A DNA stretch of 64,000 nt, taken from positions 1 to 64,000 of the forward strand of contig NZ_JARFML010000010.1 of the NCBI RefSeq assembly GCF_029167105.1, in the 5' to 3' direction. Below, piece after piece: positions 28,385 through 38,219 of this stretch. Under the pieces are notes generated by a model. The model saw only the letters and a list, made by a program, of their open reading frames with translations. It was not told the origin of the DNA and did not search any database. Made by a program: the position numbers and the translations under genes. The stretch's first letter is position 1. The number at the start of each line of letters is the position of its first letter. Origin of the DNA: Bradyrhizobium yuanmingense (GTDB lineage Bacteria; Pseudomonadota; Alphaproteobacteria; Rhizobiales; Xanthobacteraceae).

Positions 28385-29868
28385 CCGGATGCGCGTTGCA
28401 ATTCGGCAGCGCCGGCGGTGTCGAACTTGCTTGGTGCAGCCGCCGCGGTCTTGCGTGTCAATGGCACCTCAAGACGGCACAGCAGGCCCTCGGCGCGCCA
28501 ATCGAACTGCGCCTGTCCGCCAAGCTGGGACTCGATGCTCGCAAGCAGGCTTCGCGTGCCGAAGCCGCGCGATTTCGGGGTCTTGACCAGGGGACCGCCG
28601 GATTCCTCCCAGCTCAGCGTGAGCAGCTCCTCGTCGACCTGCCAATCGATCGCAAGCCGCCCCGCTCGCGTGGATAGCGCGCCGTACTTTGCCGAGTTGG
28701 TGAAGAGCTCGTGCAGTGCGAGTGCCAGCGTCTGGGCCGTCGCCGGCAGCAACTGAACTTCGGGCCCTGCCAATTTGATCTGGTCACCGAGCGAATAGGG
28801 CGCAAGTTCCTCGTCGATCAGCCTGGAGAGCTCGGCGCCCTGCCAGCTCGACAGCGACAGGATGGTGTGCACGCGCGCCAGCGCATTGATGCGCCCCTCG
28901 ACGGCGTTGACGTAGGCCTTGACCTCGTCGGCCCGGGTGAGGCGCACGATCGACTGCGCCAGCGCCAGCGCGTTCTTCGCGCGATGATCGACTTCCCGCG
29001 CCAGCAGGTTCTGCCGCTCCTCGGCGCGCTTGCGCTCGGTGATGTCGACGGTCACGCCGCTGACGCGCACCACGCGCCCGCTCTCGTCCGTGGTTGCGGC
29101 CGCCGTGCCGACGCACCAGCGCACCTCGCCGTCCGGCCGGATGATGCGGAACTCCGTCTCATAGGCGCGTGTGCCCTTGTTGAACTCGGCGATCGCCTTG
29201 CGCAACTGGTCGACGTCGTCGGGGTGCAGCAGGGCCTGAACGTTGGCCGGATTGACCTCGAAATTCTCCGGGCCGACGCCGAAGATATTGTATTGCCCCT
29301 CGTCCCACATCCAATCGCCGCTGATCCAGTCCCAGTCCCAGGACCCCATCTTGCCAGCCGCGATCGCCATGCTGCGCCGCTGCTCGCTCTCGCGCAGCTT
29401 CGCGGTGGAAGCCTCCAGTTCCGCGGTGCGGGCGCGGACGCGATCCTCGAGCTCGTGGTTCAGCCGTTCGAGCTCGCGCGTCTTGCGGTAGAGCTCGGCA
29501 AACACCTTGATCTTGGCGCGAAGCACCTCCGGCACGACCGGCACCGGCACGTAATCGACCGCGCCCATCTCGTAGCCGCGCAGCCGGTCGATGTCGCTGA
29601 CCTGGATGGCCGAAATGAAGATCATGGCGGTCTTCTGAAAGCGCGGATGCTCGCGGATCATCGCGGCGAGCTCGAAGCCGTCGAGCTCGGGCATGCAGAC
29701 GTCGACCAGGATCACCGCGATCTCGGTCTTGAGCAGCACCTCCAACGCCTCGCGGCCCGAGGAGGCGATCACGAGGTTCTCGCCGAGATCCTTCAAGATC
29801 ACCTCATAGGCGAGCAGCTTGGCCGGCTGATCGTCGACGAGCAGGATGTTGACCTTTTCCTGGTCCAT
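28381..29868 (-). CDS. Receiver-PAS-HWE histidine kinase
   Basis: 494 residues, soluble. Receiver (about 5-122) with phospho-acceptor D56 in ILVDVCMPELDG; coiled linker (123-160); PAS (about 165-282, WDWDWISGDWMW onward); HWE/HisKA_2 kinase (about 285-475) with H295 in REVDHRAKNALALAQSI, HELFTNSAKYGALS as the N box, and WEESGGP. The receiver lacks the conserved Lys before Pro (VDYVPVP), so its switching may be atypical. Kinases of this class often phosphorylate PhyR or single-domain receivers. It starts 13 bp after the poly-HAMP kinase stop, so the two are an operon. Its partner regulator is not in the window. Confidence 0.9.
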   Translation of the reverse strand: MDQEKVNILLVDDQPAKLLAYEVILKDLGENLVIASSGREALEVLLKTEIAVILVDVCMPELDGFELAAMIREHPRFQKTAMIFISAIQVSDIDRLRGYEMGAVDYVPVPVVPEVLRAKIKVFAELYRKTRELERLNHELEDRVRARTAELEASTAKLRESEQRRSMAIAAGKMGSWDWDWISGDWMWDEGQYNIFGVGPENFEVNPANVQALLHPDDVDQLRKAIAEFNKGTRAYETEFRIIRPDGEVRWCVGTAAATTDESGRVVRVSGVTVDITERKRAEERQNLLAREVDHRAKNALALAQSIVRLTRADEVKAYVNAVEGRINALARVHTILSLSSWQGAELSRLIDEELAPYSLGDQIKLAGPEVQLLPATAQTLALALHELFTNSAKYGALSTRAGRLAIDWQVDEELLTLSWEESGGPLVKTPKSRGFGTRSLLASIESQLGGQAQFDWRAEGLLCRLEVPLTRKTAAAAPSKFDTAGAAELQRASG

Positions 29869-29881
29869 ACGCGGGTCCAAC

Positions 29882-32800
29882 TCAGCGATGCAGCCACATG
29901 CGGATCGCAAGCAGCAATTGGTCGGTGTTGACTGGCTTGGCGAGGTAATCGGACGCGCCGGCTTCGAGGCACTTCTCGCGGTCGCCCTTCATCGCCTTGG
30001 CGGTCAATGCGATGATCGGCAGGCGGGAGAAGGCCGGGTTCTCGCGGATCACGCCGATGGTCTGATAGCCATCCATCTGCGGCATCATGATGTCCATCAG
30101 CACGATCGCGATCTCCGGATTGGATTCGACCAGTGTCACCGCCTCGCTGCCGGTCGTGGCCGTCAGCACCTTCATGCCGCGTCGTTCCAGCACGCTCGAG
30201 AGCGCGAAGATATTGCGGGCATCGTCGTCGACGAGCAGGGCGGTCTTGCCGATCAGGTCCTCGTCGGAACTGTTCAGCTTCTCCAGCATGCGCTGCTTCT
30301 CGATCGGCAGCTCCGTGATCACGCGGTGCAGGAACAACGCGGTCTCGTCGAGCAGGCGCTCGGGCGATTCCACGCCCTTGACCACGATGCTGCGTGCCAT
30401 GGTGTGAAGCTCGGCATCCTCCTCGGCGGAAAGCTCGCGGCCGGTGAACACCACGACGGGGATGTTCGACAGCGCCTCGTCGTTGCGGATCTGATCGAGC
30501 ACCTCGAAGCCGCTCATGTCGGGCAGCCTGAGGTCGAGCACCACGCAATCGCAGGGTTGCTCGCGTAACGTCGTGAGCGCGCCCGCCCCGGTATCCGTGG
30601 CCAGGATCTCGATGTCGTCGTGGTGCAGCAGCTCGCGGATCGAGAGCCGCTCGGCCTCGTTGTCCTCGACGATCAGGAGCCGCTTGCGCCGCGGCCGCGC
30701 ATATTCCTTGATCTGCGTCAGCGCGGCCGAGACGCCCTCGGTCGTCGTCGGCTTGTTGACGAAGGAGAAGGCGCCGCGCGCCAGCGCATGCTGGCGGTCC
30801 TCGTCGAGCGTGATGATCTGGACCGGAATGTGGCGGGTGAGTGGATTGTGCTTGAGCTGGCTCAACACGGTCCAGCCCAGCATGTCCGGCAGGAACACGT
30901 CGAGGGAGACGGCCGTCGGCTGGTATTGCTTGGCGAGCTCGAGGGCCTCGGCGCCGCGCGCGGCGACCAGGACCTTGAAGCCCTTGTCGCGGGCCAGATC
31001 GACCAGCACGCGGGCATAATGCGGGTCGTCCTCGACGATCAGGAGAATGGTGTCGCCGGGCTCGAGGTTGAGGCGGTCGTCGGGCAGCTGCTCGATAACG
31101 CGCTGCTGGTCAGGCGCGGCAGGCTGCAGCGCCGGCGGCTGGCCGTATTGCTGCGACGCCGGCGCCCGTGGCGCGAGGGTCGGGCCGGAATATTTCAAGG
31201 GCAGATAGAGCGTGAAGGTCGAGCCCTTGCCCGGCGCGCTGCGCAGGTGGATCTCGCCGCCGAGCAGGCTGGCAAGCTCGCGGCTGATCGCAAGGCCGAG
31301 GCCGGTGCCGCCATATTTGCGGCTGGTGCCGGCATCGGCCTGCTGGAACGCCTCGAAGATCAGCTTCTGCTTCTCCAGGGGAATGCCGATGCCGGTGTCG
31401 GACACTTCGAAGGCGATCACGGCCGGCGCCGAGTTCAGCACCGGATGATCCGTCCCCCAGCCGCCGATTGCGCCGGCGACCTTCAGGCGCACTTCGCCGT
31501 CGGCGGTGAACTTGAAGGCGTTGGAGAGCAGATTCTTCAGAACCTGTTGCAGCCGCTTGGAGTCGGTCACGATGCTGCGCGGCAGGTTCGGATCGACGTC
31601 GATCTTGAACGACAGGTTGCGGTTGTCCGCCTCGTGCCGGAACGGCCGGCCGACGGTCTCGAGCAGGTTCGCGGTCAGGATTTCCTCGGCGTCGACCGTC
31701 ACGGTGCCGGACTCGATCTTGGAGAGATCGAGAATGTCGCTGATGAGGTTCAAGAGGTCGGTGCCGGCACCATGGATGGTGCGGGCGAACTCGACCTGCT
31801 TGGCCGAGAGGTTGCCATCGGGGTTGTCGCTGAGCTGCTGTCCGAGGATCAGGATCGAGTTCAGCGGCGTCCGCAGCTCGTGGCTCATATTGGCGAGGAA
31901 TTCGGACTTGTACTTCGACGTCAGTGCGAGCTCGGTCGCCTTCTCCTCGAGCGCGCGGCGGGCCTGCTCGATCTCCTGGTTCTTGCGCTCGACTTCGACG
32001 TTGCGTTCGGCGAGCTGCTGCGCCTTCTGCTCGAGCTGGTCGTTGGTCTGCTGCAATTCGCGTTGCTGGGTCTGCAGCTCGCCGGCGAGCTGCTGCGACT
32101 GCTTGAGCAGGCCTTCGGTCTGCATCGTGGCCTCGATCGAATTGAGCACGATGCCGATGGAGTCGGTGAGCTGCTCCAGGAACGTCATCTGCGACGTCGT
32201 GAAGGAGATGAGCGAGGCGAGCTCGATCACGGCCTTGACCTGGCCCTCGAACAGCACCGGCAGCACGACGAGGTTTTTCGGCGCGACGCGGAACAGCGCC
32301 GAGTTGATCGGCACCACGTCCGACGGAATGTCGGAGACGACGCGCGGCCGCTTGTCGAAGGCGCATTGGCCGATCAGGCCTTCGCCGAACTGCAGCACCG
32401 GCTGATAGGGGTAGACGCCGTCGCTGGCGTAGGAGGCGAGCAGCAGGAGCTGGGGATCGTTCTCGTTCTCGACCTGGTAGATCACGCCGGTGTGGGCGTT
32501 CACCAGCGGCGACAGTTCGGTGAGCAGCAGCCGGCCGACGGTGGTGAGGTCGCGCTGGCCCTGGAGCATGTTGGTGAACTTGGCGAGGTTGGTCTTGAGC
32601 CAGTCCTGCTCGGTGTTCAGCTCCGTCGTAAGACGGAGGTTGGTGATCATCGTGTTGATGTTGTCCTTCAGCTCCGCCACTTCGCCGCGGGCGTCGACCT
32701 GGATCGACCGCGTCAGGTCGCCCTTGGTCACCGCAGTTGCGACTTCCGCGATCGCGCGCACCTGCGAGGTCAGGTTGGCCGCGAGCAGGTTGACGTTGCC

Positions 32801-35800
32801 GGTGAGATCCTTCCAGGTGCCGGCAGCGCCGGGCACGTTGGCCTGGCCGCCGAGCCGGCCTTCGACGCCGACCTCGCGCGCCACCGACGTCACCTGGTCG
32901 GCGAAGGTCGCGAGCGTCTCAGTCATGTTGTTGATGGTGTCGGCGAGCGCCGCGACCTCGCCCTTCGATTTCACCGTGAGGTTCTGCTTCAGATCGCCAT
33001 TGGCGACCGCGGTCACCACCTTGACGATGCCGCGGACCTGCTCGGTCAGGTTCGCCGCCATGAAGTTGACGGTGTCGGTGAGATCCTTCCACGTGCCGGC
33101 GACGCCGGGCACCTGGGCCTGGCCGCCCAGCTTTCCTTCCGTGCCCACCTCGCGTGCGACGCGCGTCACTTCGCCGGCGAAGGCGTTGAGCTGGTCCACC
33201 ATGGTGTTGATGGTGTTCTTCAGCTCCAGGATTTCGCCCTTCACGTCCACAGTGATCTTGCGCGAGAGGTCGCCGCGCGCGACCGCCGTGGTGACTTCGG
33301 CGATGTTGCGGACCTGGGTGGTGAGGTTCGCAGCCAAGAGGTTGACGTTGTCCGTGAGATCCTTCCAGGTGCCGCCGACGCCGGGCACCACGGCCTGACC
33401 GCCGAGCCGGCCCTCGGTGCCGACCTCGCGCGCCACGCGCGTGACTTCGGCGGCGAAGGAGCGGAGCTGCTCGACCATGGTGTTCAGCGTGTCCTTCAGG
33501 AGAAGGATCTCGCCGCGTACGTCCACCGTGATCTTCTTCGACAGGTCGCCGCCGGCGATCGCGGTTGCGACCTCGGCGATGTTGCGGACCTGCGCCGTCA
33601 GGTTGGAGGCCATGAAGTTGACGTTGTCGGTGAGGTCCTTCCAGGTGCCGGCGACGCCGGGCACCTCGGCCTGGCCGCCGAGCTTGCCTTCGGTGCCGAC
33701 CTCGCGCGCCACGCGCGTGACTTCGCCGGCAAAGCCGTTGAGCTGGTCCACCATGGTGTTGATGGTGTTCTTCAGCTCGAGGATTTCGCCCTTCACGTCG
33801 ACGGTGATCTTGCGCGAGAGGTCGCCGCGCGCCACCGCGGTCGTCACCTCGGCGATGTTGCGGACCTGGGCAGTGAGGTTACCCGCCATCGAGTTGACGC
33901 TGTCGGTGAGATCCTTCCAGGTGCCGGCAACGCCGGGCACGTTGGCCTGACCGCCGAGGCGGCCTTCGGTGCCGACCTCGCGCGCCACGCGCGTCACCTC
34001 GCCCGCGAAGCGGTTGAGCTGGTCGACCATGGTGTTCAGCGTGTCCTTGAGCTGAAGGATCTCGCCGCGCACGTCCACAGTGATCTTGCGCGACAGGTCG
34101 CCGCCGGCGATGGCGGTGGCAACTTCCGCGATGTTGCGGACCTGCGCGGTGAGGTTGCCCGCCATCGAGTTCACGGAGTCGGTCAGGTCTTTCCAGGTGC
34201 CGGCGACGCCAGGCACGTCGGCCTGGCCGCCGAGCTTGCCGTCGGTGCCGACCTCGCGGGCGACGCGCGTCACTTCGCCGGCGAAGGCGTTGAGCTGGTC
34301 GACCATGGTGTTGAGCGTTTCCTTCAGCTGAAGGATTTCGCCCGAGACGTTCACCGTGATCTTCTTGGACAAGTCGCCCTTCGCCACCGCGGTTGCGACC
34401 TCGGCGATGTTGCGGACCTGGCCGGTGAGGTTCGAGGCCATCGAGTTGACGCTGTCGGTGAGGTCCTTCCAGGTGCCGCCGACGCCGCGCACCACCGCCT
34501 GACCGCCGAGCTTGCCTTCGGTGCCGACCTCGCGTGCGACGCGCGTCACTTCGCCGGCGAAGGCGTTGAGCTGGTCCACCATGGTGTTGATGGTGTCTTT
34601 CAGCTCGAGGATCTCGCCGCGCACGTCCACGGTGATCTTCTTCGAGAGGTCGCCGCCGGCGACTGCGGTGGTCACCTCGGCGATGTTGCGGACCTGCGCG
34701 GTCAGGTTCGAGGCCATCGAGTTGACGCTCTCGGTGAGGTCCTTCCAGGTGCCGGCGACGCCGAGCACGTTGGCCTGGCCGCCGAGCCGGCCCTCGGTGC
34801 CGACCTCGCGGGCGACGCGCGTCACTTCGCCGGCGAAGGCGTTGAGCTGGTCGACCATGGTGTTGAGCGTTTCCTTCAGCTGAAGGATTTCGCCCGAGAC
34901 GTTCACGGTGATCTTCTTCGACAAGTCGCCGCTCGCGATGGCGGTCGCGACGTCGGCGATGTTGCGGACCTGCGCGGTCAGGTTGGAGGCCATGAAGTTG
35001 ACGTTGTCGGTGAGGTCCTTCCAGGTGCCGGCGACGCCGGACACCTGGGCCTGGCCGCCGAGTTTGCCCTCGGTGCCGACCTCGCGCGCGACGCGCGTCA
35101 CTTCCGAGGCGAAGGCGTTGAGCTGGTCCACCATGGTGTTGATGGTGTCCTTCAGCTCCAGGATCTCGCCGCGCACGTCGACCGTGATCTTGCGCGAGAG
35201 ATCGCCGCGCGCCACGGCGGTGGTGACATTGGCAATGTTGCGGACCTGCGCGGTCAAATTGCCGCACATCGCGTTGACCGAGTCGGTCAGGTCCTTCCAG
35301 GTGCCGGCGACGCCGGGCACGATGGCCTGGCCGCCCAGCTTGCCGTCGGTGCCGACCTCGCGCGCCACACGCGTCACTTCGGAGGCGAAGGAGCGCAGCT
35401 GGTCCACCATCGTATTGATGGCTTCCTTGAGCTGGAGGATCTCGCCGCGGACGTCGACCGTGATCTTCTTGGAGAGGTCGCCGTTGGCGACCGCGATCGT
35501 CACCTCGGCGATGTTGCGAACCTGGTTGGTCAGGTTGTTCGCCATCGAGTTGACGCTCTCGGTGAGGTCCTTCCAGACGCCGGTCACCTCCGGCACCTGG
35601 GCCTGGCCGCCGAGCTTGCCTTCGGTGCCGACCTCGCGCGCCACGCGCGTCACCTCCGAGGTAAACACGCCGAGCTGCTTGATCATGGTGTTGACGATCG
35701 TCGCCGACTGCAAGAACTCGCCGCGGAGCGGACGGCCGTCGACGTCGAGCTTGACGGTCTGCAGCAGGTCGCCTTGGGCGACAGCGGCAACCGCGCGCGT

Positions 35801-36175
35801 CACCTCGCGCGTCGGCCACAACAAGTCGTCGATCAGCGTGTTGACCGAACCTTCCATGTCGGCCCAGGAGCCCGACGCAAGGCCGAATTTTACGCGCTGG
35901 CGGGTCTTGCCTTCGCGTCCCACCACCTGGCCCACCAGCTCGAGCTGCTGTGCCATGCGCTGGTTGGCGGCGATAATTTCGTTAAAAGTGTCGGCGATCT
36001 TGCCGTCGATACCGAGATAGTCGCCGCTCATGCGCACCGAAAAGTCACCGCTGCGCATCGCCTGGAGGGCGAGCAGCAGTTCCGCTCGGGAATCCGGCTC
36101 GGACGTACCGTTGATTTTTGGCTTTGGGACGCGACGACCGGAGCGTGATGCAGTTCCGGAATCGAGGTCGCTCAT
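29882..36175 (-). CDS. Giant soluble hybrid histidine kinase with tandem poly-HAMP array
   Basis: 2097 residues, no transmembrane segment. A poly-HAMP array spans about 36-1180, with repeating 92-residue units ([19 protein letters not shown], then GTWKDLT and GDLS(K/R)KITV). Then GAF (about 1205-1345), a long Gln/Glu coiled coil (1350-1420), HisKA with H1432 in [10 protein letters not shown], and HATPase_c ([20 protein letters not shown]). Three receivers have likely phospho-acceptors D1759, D1881 and D2028. The repeats closely resemble the HAMP repeats of fungal group III osmosensing kinases (Nik1/Os-1). The signal is probably sensed in the cytoplasm through HAMP or GAF conformations. Likely cotranscribed with the HWE kinase downstream. 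Confidence 0.93.
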   Translation of the reverse strand: MSDLDSGTASRSGRRVPKPKINGTSEPDSRAELLLALQAMRSGDFSVRMSGDYLGIDGKIADTFNEIIAANQRMAQQLELVGQVVGREGKTRQRVKFGLASGSWADMEGSVNTLIDDLLWPTREVTRAVAAVAQGDLLQTVKLDVDGRPLRGEFLQSATIVNTMIKQLGVFTSEVTRVAREVGTEGKLGGQAQVPEVTGVWKDLTESVNSMANNLTNQVRNIAEVTIAVANGDLSKKITVDVRGEILQLKEAINTMVDQLRSFASEVTRVAREVGTDGKLGGQAIVPGVAGTWKDLTDSVNAMCGNLTAQVRNIANVTTAVARGDLSRKITVDVRGEILELKDTINTMVDQLNAFASEVTRVAREVGTEGKLGGQAQVSGVAGTWKDLTDNVNFMASNLTAQVRNIADVATAIASGDLSKKITVNVSGEILQLKETLNTMVDQLNAFAGEVTRVAREVGTEGRLGGQANVLGVAGTWKDLTESVNSMASNLTAQVRNIAEVTTAVAGGDLSKKITVDVRGEILELKDTINTMVDQLNAFAGEVTRVAREVGTEGKLGGQAVVRGVGGTWKDLTDSVNSMASNLTGQVRNIAEVATAVAKGDLSKKITVNVSGEILQLKETLNTMVDQLNAFAGEVTRVAREVGTDGKLGGQADVPGVAGTWKDLTDSVNSMAGNLTAQVRNIAEVATAIAGGDLSRKITVDVRGEILQLKDTLNTMVDQLNRFAGEVTRVAREVGTEGRLGGQANVPGVAGTWKDLTDSVNSMAGNLTAQVRNIAEVTTAVARGDLSRKITVDVKGEILELKNTINTMVDQLNGFAGEVTRVAREVGTEGKLGGQAEVPGVAGTWKDLTDNVNFMASNLTAQVRNIAEVATAIAGGDLSKKITVDVRGEILLLKDTLNTMVEQLRSFAAEVTRVAREVGTEGRLGGQAVVPGVGGTWKDLTDNVNLLAANLTTQVRNIAEVTTAVARGDLSRKITVDVKGEILELKNTINTMVDQLNAFAGEVTRVAREVGTEGKLGGQAQVPGVAGTWKDLTDTVNFMAANLTEQVRGIVKVVTAVANGDLKQNLTVKSKGEVAALADTINNMTETLATFADQVTSVAREVGVEGRLGGQANVPGAAGTWKDLTGNVNLLAANLTSQVRAIAEVATAVTKGDLTRSIQVDARGEVAELKDNINTMITNLRLTTELNTEQDWLKTNLAKFTNMLQGQRDLTTVGRLLLTELSPLVNAHTGVIYQVENENDPQLLLLASYASDGVYPYQPVLQFGEGLIGQCAFDKRPRVVSDIPSDVVPINSALFRVAPKNLVVLPVLFEGQVKAVIELASLISFTTSQMTFLEQLTDSIGIVLNSIEATMQTEGLLKQSQQLAGELQTQQRELQQTNDQLEQKAQQLAERNVEVERKNQEIEQARRALEEKATELALTSKYKSEFLANMSHELRTPLNSILILGQQLSDNPDGNLSAKQVEFARTIHGAGTDLLNLISDILDLSKIESGTVTVDAEEILTANLLETVGRPFRHEADNRNLSFKIDVDPNLPRSIVTDSKRLQQVLKNLLSNAFKFTADGEVRLKVAGAIGGWGTDHPVLNSAPAVIAFEVSDTGIGIPLEKQKLIFEAFQQADAGTSRKYGGTGLGLAISRELASLLGGEIHLRSAPGKGSTFTLYLPLKYSGPTLAPRAPASQQYGQPPALQPAAPDQQRVIEQLPDDRLNLEPGDTILLIVEDDPHYARVLVDLARDKGFKVLVAARGAEALELAKQYQPTAVSLDVFLPDMLGWTVLSQLKHNPLTRHIPVQIITLDEDRQHALARGAFSFVNKPTTTEGVSAALTQIKEYARPRRKRLLIVEDNEAERLSIRELLHHDDIEILATDTGAGALTTLREQPCDCVVLDLRLPDMSGFEVLDQIRNDEALSNIPVVVFTGRELSAEEDAELHTMARSIVVKGVESPERLLDETALFLHRVITELPIEKQRMLEKLNSSDEDLIGKTALLVDDDARNIFALSSVLERRGMKVLTATTGSEAVTLVESNPEIAIVLMDIMMPQMDGYQTIGVIRENPAFSRLPIIALTAKAMKGDREKCLEAGASDYLAKPVNTDQLLLAIRMWLHR
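32636..36070 (-). repeat. Tandem 276-bp coding repeats (poly-HAMP array)
   Basis: Conserved words such as the GTWKDLT codons recur every 276 bp (92 codons). Eleven copies contain a WKDLT-type motif (tryptophans spaced at residues 201 to 1121), plus a divergent first copy (GSWADME). Twelve GDL-type HAMP helices follow the same phase. High similarity at the DNA level makes the region prone to copy-number change and to misassembly. Confidence 0.9.
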
Positions 36176-36406
36176 ACTGTTTCCCCCGCAGGCGTCGGCC
36201 GAATCTGAGGCAAGACGCGTTCGACGAAATAAGAGCGTCAGCCAAATTCGAAATCAAGCGCCAACGTACGGCGCAAGGAAATGGAACCCGCTTTGCTCAG
36301 CCCGACCGAGTTAACGACGGATCGGCCGGTTTGGTTCCATACCCCTCGAAAGGAAAAAGACCGCAGGGGCGGGTCGTCCACGCGTCCGTCGTCCGCTGCC
36401 TCCTTC

Positions 36407-36432
36407 GGAACGGAGCGCCGAGCCTGACGGTT
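36407..36432 (+). promoter_or_regulatory. EcfG-type promoter candidate
   Basis: GGAAC (36407-36411), 17 bases, GGTT (36429-36432), 27 bp before the small exported gene at 36459. The rest of the 283-bp gap after the poly-HAMP kinase start shows nothing else recognisable. Confidence 0.6.
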
Positions 36433-36458
36433 AGCCAGCGCGGACAGGGAGAACGGAC

Positions 36459-36752
36459 ATGAAGGCAGCAATTGTCGCAATCGCCATCACGGCGCTTGCC
36501 GCGGGGTCGGCTCTGGCGCAGGGCGGTGCGCCAAGCGGGCGCGGCTCCGTGACGGGCGACCCCGCCGCAAGCTCCGCCAGCCCGCAGGCGGACACGCCGA
36601 CCACCGGAGCGGCCACCCGCTCGAATCCAAGCGGAAGCGGCACGTCCTCGTCCGGCGGCAAGGACGACAACGGCGATGCGGGTCGCGATAAGATGCCGGA
36701 GAGCGACCGCACCGTGCGGCCGCAGAGCCAGCAACACCCGAACGACAAGTAG
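36459..36752 (+). CDS. Small exported disordered protein
   Basis: 97 residues. Signal peptide MKAAIVAIAITALAAGSALAQ (cleavage about residue 20), then a Gly/Ser/Pro/Asp-rich, probably unstructured mature region (RGSVTGDPAASSASPQ, GTSSSGGKDDNGDAG). It resembles the signal-peptide-plus-disordered protein at 27427 in design but not in sequence. An EcfG-like promoter precedes it. Function unknown. Confidence 0.72.
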   Translation: MKAAIVAIAITALAAGSALAQGGAPSGRGSVTGDPAASSASPQADTPTTGAATRSNPSGSGTSSSGGKDDNGDAGRDKMPESDRTVRPQSQQHPNDK

Positions 36753-36754
36753 AG

Positions 36755-37267
36755 TTATTTGTCTGCCATGGTGCGCTCGGCGTCCCTGACCTGCGCGCGC
36801 AGCAGCGGAAGCTGTTCGCGCGCGAACGCTGCGAGCGCCGCATTGTCGGGCGCCGTCAGATAGCGCTCGAGCAGGCCGATGATCGCTTCATACTCGGGAA
36901 TCTGCGCGGCATAGAAACTTCTGACGTAGGCCGGACCATCCGACATTTCGGGCTCGACGAGGCTCGCGCTCGAGGATGTTGCCTTGCCGACATGCAGTTC
37001 CGCACCGATGGCCTCCTGGACCTCTTTCAGTCGCTTGTCGCGCTTAGCCGCTTCCTCGGCGCGCAGGGCGGCGAGGTTCTTGACCTCGGCGTTGCCCTTG
37101 AGGTCGGTGTTCTCGAGCAGCCCCTGTTGAAACCGGCTGAAATTGTAGGCACCGCTGATCACCTCGATCGCGGAGGGCGCCCGTGCGCCGGGCTTTCGTT
37201 CGCCAAGGCTGTCGGCAAGCGCCGAGGTGCTGATCAATGCCAGAATGATTGCGGCGACTACTCGCAT
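36755..37267 (-). CDS. DUF4142-type exported protein (ferritin-like fold)
   Basis: 170 residues: signal peptide (MRVVAAIILALISTSALA), then a four-helix region (SGAYNFSRFQQGLLENTDLKGNAEVKNLA, AEEAAKRDKRLKEVQ, FYAAQIPEYEAIIGLLERYL, AFAREQLPLLRAQ). The helix order and the terminal LPLLRAQVRDAE segment fit DUF4142, though more weakly than the protein at 39214. It is predicted periplasmic. A poor EcfG-like site (GGAAC-N16-GCTT at 37324-37347) lies upstream. Confidence 0.72.
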   Translation of the reverse strand: MRVVAAIILALISTSALADSLGERKPGARAPSAIEVISGAYNFSRFQQGLLENTDLKGNAEVKNLAALRAEEAAKRDKRLKEVQEAIGAELHVGKATSSSASLVEPEMSDGPAYVRSFYAAQIPEYEAIIGLLERYLTAPDNAALAAFAREQLPLLRAQVRDAERTMADK

Positions 37268-37362
37268 CGATCTTCAATGACGAACCGCGTGCGAAAGTTC
37301 CCCGACCATTACGATCCGGTAAGCGGGTTGCGGCGCAAGAGTTCCGTCCCCACGTCCTCTAT

Positions 37363-37557
37363 ATGAAACAGTCTGACGTCTTCAGAGACAACGCCGACAA
37401 TTGTCTTCAGCTTGCCGAGCGCGCTGACGGACAGCCCGCCCATAAGCGCTATTCGCGCATGGCCGACGCCTGGACGGCACTCGCCAACGAGCAGGATTGG
37501 CTCGACGGCGAAATTTCGCCCGTTCCCGTCCATGCAGCTCCAAAGCGGAACGGGTGA
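37363..37557 (+). CDS. Small cytosolic protein (NADNCLQLAE type)
   Basis: 64 residues: MKQSDVFRDNADNCLQLAERADGQPAHKRYSRMADAWTALANEQDWLDGEI. Very similar short proteins, with the pattern F-R-x-NA-(D/E)-NC-LQLAE then a KRY-x-RM-x-xAW-x-ALA-x-EQ-x-WLDG helix, occur in many copies in Bradyrhizobium genomes, without known function. It is predicted two-helix and soluble. Start ATG 37363; the upstream frame has no ribosome binding site. Confidence 0.75.
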   Translation: MKQSDVFRDNADNCLQLAERADGQPAHKRYSRMADAWTALANEQDWLDGEISPVPVHAAPKRNG

Positions 37558-37670
37558 GCTCGTCTTCAATAACCTGCATGTGAGACCGCTCACGGAAGGC
37601 GCACAATTGATTTGGGATCATCCGGGAACGTCGATCGCGGAGATTTCCAATTGCAGAAGGAGGTTTGGCG

Positions 37671-37799
37671 ATGGCTCCACGTCTGGCTCTTCTCTCCCTC
37701 ATTCTCGCCTTTGGCGTCTCCGTCGCGTTCGCGACGGTGACCACGGTGCGACAGGTGCATCTCGAGAGCGCATCTGCCGTCCATGCCGTGCGCAGCTGA
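37671..37799 (+). CDS. 42-residue single-pass membrane protein
   Basis: An ideal AGGAGG Shine-Dalgarno lies seven bases before ATG 37671. The frame encodes MAPRLALLSLILAFGVSVAF followed by ATVTTVRQVHLESASAVHAVRS, one hydrophobic helix and a short polar tail. No family recognised; the ribosome binding site makes it a convincing small gene. Confidence 0.65.
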   Translation: MAPRLALLSLILAFGVSVAFATVTTVRQVHLESASAVHAVRS

Positions 37800-37809
37800 T
37801 TGCGGCAGC

Positions 37810-37834
37810 GGAACATTCGACGCCGCAATGCGTA
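37810..37834 (+). promoter_or_regulatory. EcfG-type promoter candidate
   Basis: GGAAC (37810-37814), 16 bases, CGTA (37831-37834), 37 bp before the gene at 37871; one mismatch to CGTT. Confidence 0.55.
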
Positions 37835-37870
37835 AGCGCTCCGACACATCAGCAGAAGTGAGAGCGCATC

Positions 37871-38074
37871 ATGGCCCATTCCGACCAAGGCATCGTCAAG
37901 GACAAGCGTGGGGAGGAGCAGCCCCGCGACAAGGAACGTGCGCAATCCGTGCACAAGGCGGATCCGAAAGGCTCGCCCTCGCGTGAAGCGACGCGCGATC
38001 CCAAGCTGAACGACAACATCAAGACGCCGGGTTCCGGCGCAATGCCGGACGGCTCGAGCGACGCCACGGGCTAG
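37871..38074 (+). CDS. Small hydrophilic disordered protein
   Basis: 67 residues, almost entirely charged or small: MAHSDQGIVKDKRGEEQPRDKERAQ, HKADPKGSPSREATRDPKLNDN, GSGAMPDGSSDATG. No hydrophobic core, so it is intrinsically disordered and similar in composition to desiccation-protective proteins, though no LEA or KGG repeat is exact. EcfG-like promoter upstream, terminator downstream at 38167. Confidence 0.7.
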   Translation: MAHSDQGIVKDKRGEEQPRDKERAQSVHKADPKGSPSREATRDPKLNDNIKTPGSGAMPDGSSDATG

Positions 38075-38166
38075 CTCTCACCAGGAACGAATTTCCGCGG
38101 GAAGAGTCGACGGATTGCTTCCGGCAGTCATGCCCCCGGTGCGCCGGAAGCGATCTCCAAGGACGG

Positions 38167-38202
38167 CCCTGGCACCCAACGTGCCGGGGTCGTTTGCTTT
38201 TG
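38167..38202 (+). terminator. Intrinsic terminator
   Basis: Stem CCCTGGCAC (38167-38175) and GTGCCGGGG (38181-38189, one G-T pair) with a 5-base loop, followed by TCGTTTGCTTTT. It lies about 90 bp after the small disordered-protein gene. Confidence 0.6.
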
Positions 38203-38219
38203 GAGGGGCTTTCCGTGCG

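Noticed and set aside
30620..36148. A 1842-codon open frame antisense to the poly-HAMP kinase
   Set aside because: It exists because repeated, GC-rich HAMP codons leave no stops on the opposite strand. It has no recognisable domains, and the minus-strand protein has full domain structure.
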